Source: Oegoconia quadripuncta | Taxonomy: Eukaryota > Arthropoda > Insecta > Lepidoptera > Autostichidae | Assembly: GCA_949316235.1 (NCBI GenBank) | Contig: OX438751.1 | Location: 16,926,801 to 16,990,800 of the forward strand | Direction of reading: 5' to 3' | DNA: 64,000 nucleotides | Shown: positions 35,501-44,051 of the stretch, in pieces | Layout of the letters: each line of letters opens with the position of its first letter | Numbering within the stretch: position 1 is the first letter of the stretch | Translations under genes and position numbers: made by a program | Notes under the pieces: generated by a model | The model's input: only the letters and a program-made list of their open reading frames with translations | Told to the model about the DNA's origin: nothing | The model's database searches: none

Positions 35501-36656
35501 GTATGAAAAACAGACCTTTCACTGCCACAGAGTTAGATATATTTATTTATGTTATGATTTTTTTATTTTTTTTAGTTTTTTATTTTAAGAACACAAACAG
35601 TCAAAGCATATGGCAAAAAGTTTCATATTAGCCATCTCAAAATTCAAGATCTGGTATGATAAAGTCTTAATTGATTAATATCCATGATGTGTGGAAAGGT
35701 GGCATGTTTTGGGATTAAATCTTGACAGGGTCTAACATTACATATTGTTTCAATATCTTGACATTTTTAATGTGCAAAAGTTAGAAAATAAAAAATATTG
35801 ATCTAACAAATCAATTGTCTGTTACTTGAACTGCACAAGTAAGAATAATAATAATAGATCATTCGTACCCTGACATCAAAGTGAAGAGTATCTCAGGTTT
35901 GGTACATATGTACTCCACTGTGGGTGAACGGGTGCCAATCTGACGCCTGAGCACATTGTTGAATACTTGCGCCACATCCTTTTTGCCCTCAAAATCAATG
36001 CGGTTCAAATTCTATATTGACATAAAATAATTTCACTTAATTATTTAAATACATATATGAAATAAGTAATGTGTATTGAATCGAAATGAATACTTGAATC
36101 AGTCAGATAGTCTATTTAATTAAATCAACAACTAATAAGCCATGCCTTTTGTTCGCCTATTAACAAATTAGGGGTACAAAAGACAATTTTTCTCACTATT
36201 GGTGAAATAGAGGTGAATATTGTCACAAACAAAAACCTATCACTCAATCCCAATATAATCAACAGTATTAGATTTTTCTCAGAATTCTTTTAACTTTAGG
36301 TTAGGGTGTCTAAACCCCTGACTCATATATTTTTACCTGAATTAACAGTAACAGCAAGTTTGTGTTGTAGAGCTCCTGAGCCAGTTGGGCAACAATGATG
36401 TCAGTTTGAGGCTCTGCATCAGATGTGCCATACAGCATATTCTTTATCAAAACCTAGGCACAAATAAAAAAAACCTATACATTTACATCTGTCAAAAATT
36501 TACAGTGCACTTTGACATGTAACTTACCAAGTTCTTGCTGACATCCTCCTGAGCTTTCTCTGCTTTCTTATCACCCCTTTCTAATGCAGTAACTGCATCT
36601 TTCAATGATCTCACAAGCTCCGCTGGGCTCTTCTGAGACTTACCAAATAGAGGCAT
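32535..36656 (-). CDS. Mo25: Mo25 / CAB39 kinase scaffold (6 exons, 332 aa)
   Basis: Coding exons in gene order on the minus strand: 36656-36528, 36453-36337, 36012-35879, 35215-35047, 34494-34225, 32714-32535. They sum to 999 nt with matching phases. The protein starts [19 protein letters not shown] and carries [57 protein letters not shown] and [20 protein letters not shown], all typical of the Mo25 helical-repeat fold. It lacks only a few residues at the C-terminus compared with human CAB39 (341 aa). Mo25 binds the pseudokinase STRAD and activates LKB1, and also activates STK24/25-type kinases in the cytoplasm. Introns 5 and 4 carry repeats. The probable 5' UTR and promoter lie in the perfect inverted repeat at 36848-37014. 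Confidence 0.96.
32781..32960 (+). repeat. RTE/LINE-tail-like repeat, copy 2
   Basis: From CTAGCTTTCCGCCAGCGACA to TTTCGCATTTATAATATTAG; the family of 2159-2346. In the last intron of Mo25. Confidence 0.75.
33503..33733 (-). repeat. RTE/LINE-tail-like repeat, copy 3
   Basis: Inverted copy: CACAGCGAAACGGCTGAACA at the left, GCCGCCAGCGGAAAGCTAGT at the right, with TTTTATCCCGATAAAGTAAG inside. In the last intron of Mo25, opposite to copy 2. Confidence 0.75.
34545..34635 (+). repeat. SINE family B, 3' tail fragment
   Basis: GTTTCCACCTTCAGTC followed by TTAACACCAGGTGTAATTG and TGTGCATAAAA matches the family B tail. In a Mo25 intron, directly before the repeat at 34640. Confidence 0.65.
34640..34850 (+). 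repeat. Dispersed repeat, GACTTC-GGAGGAGG type, copy 2
   Basis: TTTAATTGACTTCCAAAAAG, GGTGGAGGTATTATGTTCAC, ATATTTTCGTCATGTGCTAA and CAGGGTGGTCCCACA follow the order of the inverted copy at 31110-31345. In a Mo25 intron. Confidence 0.65.
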
Positions 36657-36847
36657 AGTACTTTTATGATAATTTAGACAGATGGTTTAAGTAATTCTGT
36701 CTACATAAGATTGTGCCTGTAAACAACTTAACTATAACTGGTGTGCCTATTACAGATGTATCACAATGATTATAGAATTACACAGATACTACTCGCACTT
36801 CAAATTCACGATAATGTAAGAGAAATAAAACGAGATTTGACAAATTT

Positions 36848-37014
36848 ATAAAACGACTGCCAACCTGGCTAGAGTCCTAGAACTACAAGGCAAAGTCTTG
36901 CTCACAATCGTGTTACTGTATTTTCATTTATATTATCACTAAAATACAATTAAAGCCAAATATAACTCACTTTCAAATAAAAAAATTACAATTTTCTCTA
37001 GCGACACACCACAG
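36848..37014 (-). promoter_or_regulatory. Left arm of perfect inverted repeat; probable Mo25 promoter/5' UTR
   Basis: 167 bp that occur again, inverted and with no difference I can find, at 37439-37605. On the minus strand the arm contains TTGAAAGTGAGTT, a good splice-donor match. A possible acceptor, TTGTTTACAG, lies between here and the Mo25 start codon. It therefore probably holds the non-coding first exon of Mo25. The repeat is directly seen; the UTR role is inferred. Confidence 0.6.
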
Positions 37015-37168
37015 GAGAAACGAACAGCTGTGATGTCAATATAAATGTTGCCTGTCAAAACTAATGAATGTCAGTCTATCTTTATATTTTTATTAATGGC
37101 AACCGTCATACCCTTTTATTAGATTAGAGCTTCCCCAGACACAAATCATTGAGCTTTGCACAGATACA

Positions 37169-37307
37169 ATGGTGGCGATTCGGATGTTCACCAACTAAAA
37201 CCAGTTTTGGAGTGGTGCCGTCGCATCGTACTGTTCCAGGAAGAAAGAGACAGTACTACTTTAAAACTTGTTTTAGTTTAGTTGGTGTACATCCGAGTCG
37301 ACACCAT
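37169..37307. mobile_element. MITE family 2, short copy (139 bp)
   Basis: Termini ATGGTGGCGATTCGGATGTT and, inverted, ACATCCGAGTCGACACCAT, followed inward by CACCAACTAAAAC and GTTTTAGTTTAGTTGGTG. It lies in the spacer between the two 167-bp arms. Same termini as 7752-8675. Confidence 0.85.
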
Positions 37308-37438
37308 TGACATGCATTATGAAAGAAAAAGATGTGCTTTGAGTTTTAACGAGTAATAGCACACTTCGTCTCTGCCTCCTTTCGGGAAAACTTGGCAGTT
37401 AGCACTTTTTGTAACTTTTGATCATAATTATCAATTAT

Positions 37439-37605
37439 CTGTGGTGTGTCGCTAGAGAAAATTGTAATTTTTTTATTTGAAAGTGAGTTATATTTGGCTT
37501 TAATTGTATTTTAGTGATAATATAAATGAAAATACAGTAACACGATTGTGAGCAAGACTTTGCCTTGTAGTTCTAGGACTCTAGCCAGGTTGGCAGTCGT
37601 TTTAT
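37439..37605 (+). repeat. Right arm of perfect 167-bp inverted repeat
   Basis: Exact reverse complement of 36848-37014 by eye, separated by 424 bp that include a MITE. It carries the same donor-like GAAAGTGAGTT, here pointing to the right, toward the MITE and retrotransposon. Confidence 0.9.
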
Positions 37606-37737
37606 CTTATGTCAAGTCAACTGCAACACAGTATCTTGTATTAGTTCCACCAACTCTGTGAGCATCAACCATGTCCAATGTATTCGTAATATCTAGTGGT
37701 ACTGACCTAATATTGCTGTATGCTACTCTCCATGGTT

Positions 37738-37993
37738 ATACTGATGAGTTTTTTTACCGAATGGAAAAAAGTAGGGCATATTAGGTAAGTGAAATAAAAG
37801 GTATTGGCATAGGTAATTTTTTTTTTTAGTTTCAACTCGATCGCGTCGTCGCGTTTGTTGGCTATTTTACTTAATTACATCAATAAATTGAATAAATAAA
37901 AAAAACTTGGAGAAAATATGAGTTCCAAAGAAACGCATCATGCGAAATTTATTAGGGTTTATTTTAAATTTACTTCGTAGGGTTCCTATCCAA
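37738..37993 (+). mobile_element. MITE family 1, copy 3 (right end missing)
   Basis: It starts TACTGATGAGTTTTTTTACC, has GGGCATATTAGGTAAGTGAA and AACTTGGAGAAAATATGAG, and then loses similarity before the opposite terminus. It ends about 48 bp before the retrotransposon. Confidence 0.7.
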
Positions 37994-38040
37994 GGAACCA
38001 GCTATCCTATCCAAGAAATCGTCGTATTAACTTGGCAACC

Positions 38041-38171
38041 TGAGATAATCTATGTTTCTCTGTGAACTTCCTACTCTATGTACTATGTCATGTCTGTCAT
38101 TCAATTTAATGGTTTATTTCTAAAGCTGAATAAAGCCTTTATTTCCTAAGGCTTTGCGTTTCTCTGTATCA
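38041..38171 (+). repeat. 5' LTR
   Basis: 131 bp, very short for this group. It starts TGAGATAATCTATGTTTCTC and ends TTTCTCTGTATCA. It contains AATAAA at LTR position 88-93, the likely poly(A) signal. No clear TATA box; AT-rich TTTAATGGTTTATTTC precedes the inferred RNA start. Confidence 0.95.
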
Positions 38172-38172
38172 A

Positions 38173-38187
38173 TTTATTCAGCTTTAG
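38173..38187 (+). promoter_or_regulatory. Putative self-complementary primer-binding site
   Basis: TTTATTCAGCTTTAG lies one base past the 5' LTR. It is the exact reverse complement of CTAAAGCTGAATAAA inside the LTR (38120-38134). No TGG, the start of a site for a tRNA 3' CCA end, is found at the LTR edge. This fits the Tf1 type of self-priming, where the RNA 5' end folds onto the site. The RNA start is inferred and not seen. Confidence 0.7.
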
Positions 38188-38211
38188 CTATTTAATGTTC
38201 GCCTAAGGAAA

Positions 38212-41200
38212 ATGTCTAATCGGAATGCTGATTCTTCCGAAGCGGCGGGCAGTTCAAATACAACTGCCGTCATGAGTACGGCGGCGATACGATTGCCATC
38301 ACGATATCTTCAGCCGGAGAAATTTAACGTGGATCCAAGTACGTGTGGTGCAGAGCTTATGTGGAATCACTGGTTTTATACCTTTGAAAATTTCATATCA
38401 GAAGAAATTGGAGATGCCAACCCGGCGATTAAATTAAAGGTCCTGGTTAATTATTTGGATCCTAAAGTATACGCTCTGATTAAGGGTTGCGATAGTTACA
38501 ATAAGGCAATAGAGGTGCTTAAGGATGTTTATGTAAAACCTAAAAATCGTATCTTAGCACGGCATGTCCTATCAACAAGACGGCAACTCCCTGAAGAATC
38601 CATAGCGGATTATAGTCGGGCCCTTAATCTACTGGCGCAAGACTGTAATTTTCAAGACGTGACCGCTGAACAGTATCGAAATGAATTTATCTGCAATGCA
38701 TTCATATCAGGTATCCATTCACAAAAAATACGTCAAAGATTACTGGAAAATTTGACATTGTCATTCGATGAAGCACAAAATCAAGCACTGTCATTAGAAA
38801 CAGCTGAAAAAAGTTTGCAATCTTTTCCCGCAACGACATCTTATCCGAACTCTTTACTGAATGCTGTTCCTAATGTTCCCATACAATTAGAAGAAAATAA
38901 GGACAGTCGGCAAAATAATTTGGCTGCAAGTAATTTCGGCCAGAAAAAACGTCGTTGTTTCTTTTGCGGCGGAACTGTTCATCAACGTATTAAATGTCCT
39001 GCGTTTCATGCTGTTTGCCAATTGTGCTCTAAAAAAGGACACTTTGCTAATGTATGCCGCGGCGCTGCTGGTTCGTCACTAAATGCGATTTCACCTGAAT
39101 CTGCTGAATCAGCGGCTGTAATAGCTGCTTTTCCGGGCAGTTTACGAAAAGCTACTATTTCTATAACCGTCAATGACCATTCTGCCGACGCATTGGTGGA
39201 TACCGGCAGCTCTGTCAGCTTTATTGATAAAGGATTAGCAGATTCATTGCATCTCCATAAGAAACGCTGCAACCAGACAGTCACTCTAGCATCATTAAAC
39301 CATACGTCATTCGTGGAAGGACTATGTATTGCTACAGTTACAATTGGGAAGCATACCTACAAGAGGAAACCGCTTCTGATTGTAAAAAATCTGTGTGCTG
39401 ACATTATAATTGGCCATGATATTTTGAAAACACACTCGTCGCTTGTTTTAAACTTTGGTGGTATGGAAGAACCACTGAATATTTGCAGTGTCATCGATGC
39501 TTTAGTGCCTCCGGCATCTCTTTTTACCAATTTACAACCAGATACCAGACCAATCGCCATAAGGTCTAGGAGACACAGCGAGGATGACGAGATGTTTATC
39601 AAACAAGAAATATTAAAACTTTTGGAAGATGGTGTAATTCAACCGAGCATGTCGCCTTGGAGAGCTCAAGTCCTCGTAGCTGGAGGGGGTCACCATCGTA
39701 AACGTCTCGTCATTGACTACTCTCAAACTATTAACAAGTTCACGGAGCTAGACGCTTATCCTTTGCCAAAAATAGAGTCTGTCATCTCTAAGGTCTCCAA
39801 ATACAAGTTTTTCAGCCAAATTGACCTTAAAAGCGCATATCATCAAGTCCCAATATTAGAAAGAGAACAGAAGTATACAGCGTTCGAAGCTTGTGGAAAA
39901 TTGTATGAATTCAGACGGATTCCATTCGGCGTAACCAACGGAGTAGCGGCATTTCAACGTACTCTTGAGTACATAATAGAAAAGGAGAAGTTGCAAGGAA
40001 CGTATACGTATTTGGACGATGTGACTGTTTGCGGAGTGTCAAAAGACGAGCATGATGAAAATTTGAACAACTTTATGAAAGCAGTTGAAAAGTACAGACT
40101 TACTCTAAATAAGGAAAAATGTTCATTCTGTACAAATTCTATCAGTCTATTAGGGTATACGATTGCTAACAACAAGATTCAGCCAGATCAGACCAGAGTG
40201 CAGCCCCTATTAGACTTACCTATACCTAAAGATGCTCAATCATTAAGGAAGGCTCTGGGACTATTTGCTCATTATAGTCCTTGGGTGAATAATTTTTCTC
40301 TTAAAATTAGACCGCTGATAGAAGCTACTCAATTTCCACTCTCGAAAGAATCTGTATCTTCTTTCATCAATTTGAAAAACGAATTGGCCTGCTCCAGTTT
40401 ACACAGAATTGACGACAATGTCCCTTTCACAGTCGAAACCGACGCCTCACAGTTCGCAATCGGAGCAATATTATCTCAAAGTGGTCGCCCTGTGGCTTAT
40501 TTTTCTCGATCTCTAACTTTTCCAGAGAGACGTCACTCTTCAATCGAAAAAGAAGCCTGCGCTGTCGTAGAGGCGCTACGCAAATGGCGTCATTATCTGT
40601 TAGGACGGCATTTTAATCTGATCACTGATCAACGATCAGTGGCATTCATGTTTAACCAAAAGCACTCAAGCAAAATAAAGAATGAGAAGATAGAAAGATG
40701 GAGGCTCGAAATGTCATGTTTTAAATATGATATTATTTATAGACCAGGTAAAGACAATTTAGCTGCAGATGCTCTATCTCGTATATGTGCTCATATGTCC
40801 CCAAGCAAGCTATCCGAGTTACACAGTGCGCTAGGCCACCCTGGTGTTGCTAGAATGTTTCACTGGGTGAGAACAAAAAACCTACCCTATTCCATTAACG
40901 AAATTAAAGCAATGACATCGGCTTGTCCTGTCTGTGCAGAAGTAAAACCACGCTTTTTCAAGGCCCAAGGGAAACTAATCAAAGCTACTGCTCCTTTGGA
41001 GAGATTGAGCATCGATTTCAAAGGTCCGATCCCGTCGAATACTCCAAATAAATATATCCTGACTATTATCGACGAATATTCCAGATTTCCCTTTGCATAT
41101 GCTTGTAAGGATACAGCATCTGACACAGTGATAAGATGTTTGAAAGATCTATTTTTTATGTTCGGCACTCCACTGTACATTCATTCAGATAGAGGGTCTT

Positions 41201-41862
41201 CTTTTATGTCTGATCATGTTCAACAATTCTTGACCTCTTTGGGTATTGCCAGTAGTCGCACGACGCCCTATAACCCCCAAGGAAACGGCCAAGTTGAACG
41301 ATTAAATGGAACACTATGGCGCACCATCCAACTGTTTCTAAAGTCAGAGGATCTAGACGTGTCTTGTTGGGAGCAGGTGTTACCCGTTTCTTTGCATGCT
41401 ATCCGCTCGTTGCTATGTACTGCTACAAACTGCACGCCGCATGAACGAATGTTTCACCATACTCGGCGGTCACCAAATGGCGAATCACTACCGACATGGT
41501 TAACTAATTCTGGAATAGTTTTGATGAAGAAAAATTTTCGTTCTTCCAAATACGACCCATTAGTAGAGGAAGTCGAATTATTACAAGCAAATCCTGCTTA
41601 TTCTTTTGTACGCTTACCTGATGGTAGAGAAACAACTGTTTCTAACAGACAATTAGCACCAACGTCAAACGAGGAATATGAAGATGAAATTAGAACTACA
41701 GGAAATGAAAGTGATAATGGATATAAAGATGCACAAGATTACTCAGAACCCGAAGAGCCTGGTGCCGGGACTTCTGTATCGATACCTGCATCGACTGTTC
41801 CTCGTCGTTCATGGAGGACTCGAAGATCCCCTGCTTACCTAGCAGACTACGTTTGCAAGTAA
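38212..41862 (+). CDS. Gag-Pol polyprotein of the LTR retrotransposon (1216 aa, single frame)
   Basis: Gag-like N-terminal third (residues about 1-250), then two CX2CX4HX4C zinc knuckles (CFFCGGTVHQRIKC and CQLCSKKGHFANVC, about 250-285). The protease follows with ADALVDTGSS (about 330). Reverse transcriptase has FSQIDLKSAYHQVP and TYLDDV; RNase H has FTVETDASQFAIGAIL; integrase has an HHCC zinc finger (ALGHPG ... CPVC) and the D, D, E residues in SIDFKGP, HSDRGSSF and GQVERLNG. There is no stop or frameshift between gag and pol, unlike many relatives. The tail is acidic, then Arg/Ser-rich. It makes the particle and enzymes needed for copying and inserting the element. The frame looks intact, so activity is possible but unproved. 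Confidence 0.95.
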   Translation: MSNRNADSSEAAGSSNTTAVMSTAAIRLPSRYLQPEKFNVDPSTCGAELMWNHWFYTFENFISEEIGDANPAIKLKVLVNYLDPKVYALIKGCDSYNKAIEVLKDVYVKPKNRILARHVLSTRRQLPEESIADYSRALNLLAQDCNFQDVTAEQYRNEFICNAFISGIHSQKIRQRLLENLTLSFDEAQNQALSLETAEKSLQSFPATTSYPNSLLNAVPNVPIQLEENKDSRQNNLAASNFGQKKRRCFFCGGTVHQRIKCPAFHAVCQLCSKKGHFANVCRGAAGSSLNAISPESAESAAVIAAFPGSLRKATISITVNDHSADALVDTGSSVSFIDKGLADSLHLHKKRCNQTVTLASLNHTSFVEGLCIATVTIGKHTYKRKPLLIVKNLCADIIIGHDILKTHSSLVLNFGGMEEPLNICSVIDALVPPASLFTNLQPDTRPIAIRSRRHSEDDEMFIKQEILKLLEDGVIQPSMSPWRAQVLVAGGGHHRKRLVIDYSQTINKFTELDAYPLPKIESVISKVSKYKFFSQIDLKSAYHQVPILEREQKYTAFEACGKLYEFRRIPFGVTNGVAAFQRTLEYIIEKEKLQGTYTYLDDVTVCGVSKDEHDENLNNFMKAVEKYRLTLNKEKCSFCTNSISLLGYTIANNKIQPDQTRVQPLLDLPIPKDAQSLRKALGLFAHYSPWVNNFSLKIRPLIEATQFPLSKESVSSFINLKNELACSSLHRIDDNVPFTVETDASQFAIGAILSQSGRPVAYFSRSLTFPERRHSSIEKEACAVVEALRKWRHYLLGRHFNLITDQRSVAFMFNQKHSSKIKNEKIERWRLEMSCFKYDIIYRPGKDNLAADALSRICAHMSPSKLSELHSALGHPGVARMFHWVRTKNLPYSINEIKAMTSACPVCAEVKPRFFKAQGKLIKATAPLERLSIDFKGPIPSNTPNKYILTIIDEYSRFPFAYACKDTASDTVIRCLKDLFFMFGTPLYIHSDRGSSFMSDHVQQFLTSLGIASSRTTPYNPQGNGQVERLNGTLWRTIQLFLKSEDLDVSCWEQVLPVSLHAIRSLLCTATNCTPHERMFHHTRRSPNGESLPTWLTNSGIVLMKKNFRSSKYDPLVEEVELLQANPAYSFVRLPDGRETTVSNRQLAPTSNEEYEDEIRTTGNESDNGYKDAQDYSEPEEPGAGTSVSIPASTVPRRSWRTRRSPAYLADYVCK

Positions 41863-41867
41863 TCAAC

Positions 41868-41877
41868 GAGGGAAGAA
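41868..41877 (+). promoter_or_regulatory. Polypurine tract
   Basis: GAGGGAAGAA directly before the 3' LTR, five bases after the Gag-Pol stop. It has the position and composition of a plus-strand primer site. Confidence 0.75.
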
Positions 41878-42008
41878 TGAGATAATCTATGTTTCTCTGT
41901 GAACTTCCTACTCTATGTACTATGTCATGTCTGTCATTCAATTTAATGGTTTATTTCTAAAGCTGAATAAAGCCTTTATTTCCTAAGGCTTTGCGTTTCT
42001 CTGTATCA
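41878..42008 (+). repeat. 3' LTR
   Basis: No difference from the 5' LTR found over 131 bp. Followed by CAACC, the second copy of the target duplication. Confidence 0.95.
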
Positions 42009-42076
42009 CAACCCCAGCAGCCGGTAAACCAGTAAGTACACTCTTTGCCAACACCACGATTATTATTAGTGCAGTT

Positions 42077-43825
42077 AGACGTTCCGATTGGCTGGAGTCA
42101 GCCAAATTGGGACCGACGTGGAAAGCATCCCCACAGTGCTACAAACGTTCCGACGGTCGGCAATCCAACGAGTTCTGCGTTAATATGCCTAAACCGCTAT
42201 AATAGGCAAAGCTTTGGGGATTTCTTTCTTGGCTTGAAAACCCACATTTGAAAGACTAGCTTCAAGTTAATGAAAGTACTACTAATCAAGTTGCAAAATC
42301 CAAATTTTGAGGTTTAAGGAATCACTACGGAAATTTGAAATCTCATCGGATGTCAAAAAGGCATCTACAATAATCTACAATAAGAATATGAGTTTAAGTT
42401 ACAGGAGGTGACATAGAAATCTACATACAGATACACACGAAAAACATCAATCTCCTTCTTTGTCCCTCCCACAAAAGGAGTGTAATGTTGTCAGATTAAT
42501 GTATGTCTGTGCGACTTTCTTCAGTTCACCATTTCAACCATGACTACTAAACATTATAACTACTAACTAAACCACTGACTTAACTAAATTGTATGTTAAT
42601 ATTCATTACATAATAATAAAGAAAACTAATTACTAACATGTACTGTTTTCTTTCATAAATATTTACTACTTTGTTTAGTGGAAAATTCAGCGAGAGTGTA
42701 GGACCGTTGTTAGTATTTTCTGATGGTTTTAGAAGTTGAGTCTGATGGAGAGCTAACTTATCTGTTGGCAACACTGCTTGTCGGATAGGTACGCCGGCGA
42801 GCCGACCACATCCAACCTGTAGATTTTATTAATTATATTGGACCTCACCACAGTTACTACGTCAGACTATGGACTGACCACCTTACACAATGTTCCGTGG
42901 TCGTGGTAGTCGGCGGCGCCCATGGACTTATTATTTAAACAGGACTGATAACTATCAAAAGAATCATTTAGGAAAATGATCACTATGTCAACGCAATAAG
43001 GTATTAAATTGGATGCACCATACACAAAGGCAAATCCGAGCCGAGAGAGATAATAATAACGGAGGCCGTGTGTCTCGTTCTTACATCTTGCCAGCAAAAA
43101 AAATGATTATGATCAACAGTTTTGGCTACTCAAAAATTCCATTGAAACACTTATATTTTTATGTTATTTTAACAATTATAAATAAACAAATAACATTCGC
43201 ATTAATTTCTTTTCATATATTCTTAAATCAAACAGAAAACATAAATTTTTATTTCGATTTTGTTATTTTTATGGTAACCCTGAAAAGCATGTCATGTCAT
43301 GGCGGCTCGGTGTGATTTTGAATTTTCTTTGCATTAAAAGTTTTTTAAAGTATTTGTTATATTATAACAAGTAAAAGGAGTAAAATGGTGAAAAAGTGTT
43401 GCGTTTATACTTGCCCAAGTGAATCCTATGGTGGTTGCAACATATCTTTCCACAGGTAAGCTAAAAATAATATTTTTGTAAATCAAAGAAGTAGGATGCC
43501 CATGAATTCTTGAAATGAGTCGAAATATGTGAAATATGTGTGATTGATTAGGGTCCTGACTGTTGTACTATTATTGCAGTTTCCCAAAAAATGAAGAAAT
43601 GCGAAATAAATGGCTCACGCCGGCTAATGTCAAAACGCCAAAGTTTTTTGACAAATATTTTATTACAACATTTGTCCCAAGTAACAAATATATTGTGGTC
43701 ACCCTGTTAGACAGAGACAAACGGCCTCTACGTTACACATCCTGCTCGGCTCGTTTTTCAGCGGCGAGTACTCAGTCCTGTTTAATTAATAAGTCCATGG
43801 CGGCGCCAGCCAAATCGGAACGTCT
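42077..43825 (+). mobile_element. Degraded THAP-type (P-like) DNA transposon
   Basis: Termini AGACGTTCCGATTGGCTGG (42077-42095) and CCAGCCAAATCGGAACGTCT (43806-43825) are inverted copies with one extra base. A subterminal inverted pair lies at 42911-42948 and 43772-43807 (GCCATGGACTTATTA-type core, TTTAAACAGGACTGA). Inside is a truncated THAP frame on the plus strand. THAP domains head P-element-type transposases, so an internally deleted P-like element is the best reading. No 8-bp target duplication is visible, so the exact ends are uncertain. Confidence 0.5.
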
Positions 43826-43832
43826 CTATTAA
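43385..43832 (+). pseudogene. Truncated THAP-domain frame (2 exons)
   Basis: Exons 43385-43455 and 43580-43832 join in phase. The N-terminus MVKKCCVYTCPSESYGGC, then ISFHSFPKNEEMRNKWLTP, is the first half of a THAP zinc finger (C-X4-C, FP, W). The second half (Cys/His pair and the AVPTLF-like end) is missing. The frame instead runs into the element's terminal inverted repeat. It cannot form a complete C2CH finger. It is probably the 5' end of a transposase gene with an internal deletion. Confidence 0.7.
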
Positions 43833-44051
43833 TTAGGGCTTTTTAGAATTGCCAACACAAATAATTAGGTACCAACAACGGAGAAGTGCGCGACACTGGC
43901 TAAAAACGTAAACGTAGTGAATTCCTTTGATGAATTCTCTTTGCGCGACACGCATTGACATCTTTTTCTGTCAGTATTATTTCGTTTGAGGTTAGATTGT
44001 GGGATTCCAACACTTGAAATTATAATATTAAGTTATTTAATAGTTCCCGTA

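Larger units (their letters stand above)
38041..42008 (+). mobile_element. Complete Ty3/Gypsy-type LTR retrotransposon, 3968 bp
   Basis: Two 131-bp LTRs (38041-38171, 41878-42008), identical as far as I can compare, start TG and end CA. The element is flanked by a 5-bp target duplication, CAACC, directly before 38041 and after 42008. One uninterrupted gag-pol frame fills the interior, followed by a purine tract (41868-41877) at the 3' LTR. There is no env frame. Identical LTRs and an unbroken frame point to a recent insertion. Domain order (protease, RT, RNase H, integrase) places it in the Ty3/Gypsy group; the clade within the group is not decided. Confidence 0.95.

Noticed and set aside
42867..43315. 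Frames of 76 and 100 codons near the THAP exon
   Set aside because: One lies in the inverted arm; the other is AT-rich and hydrophobic with no motif.
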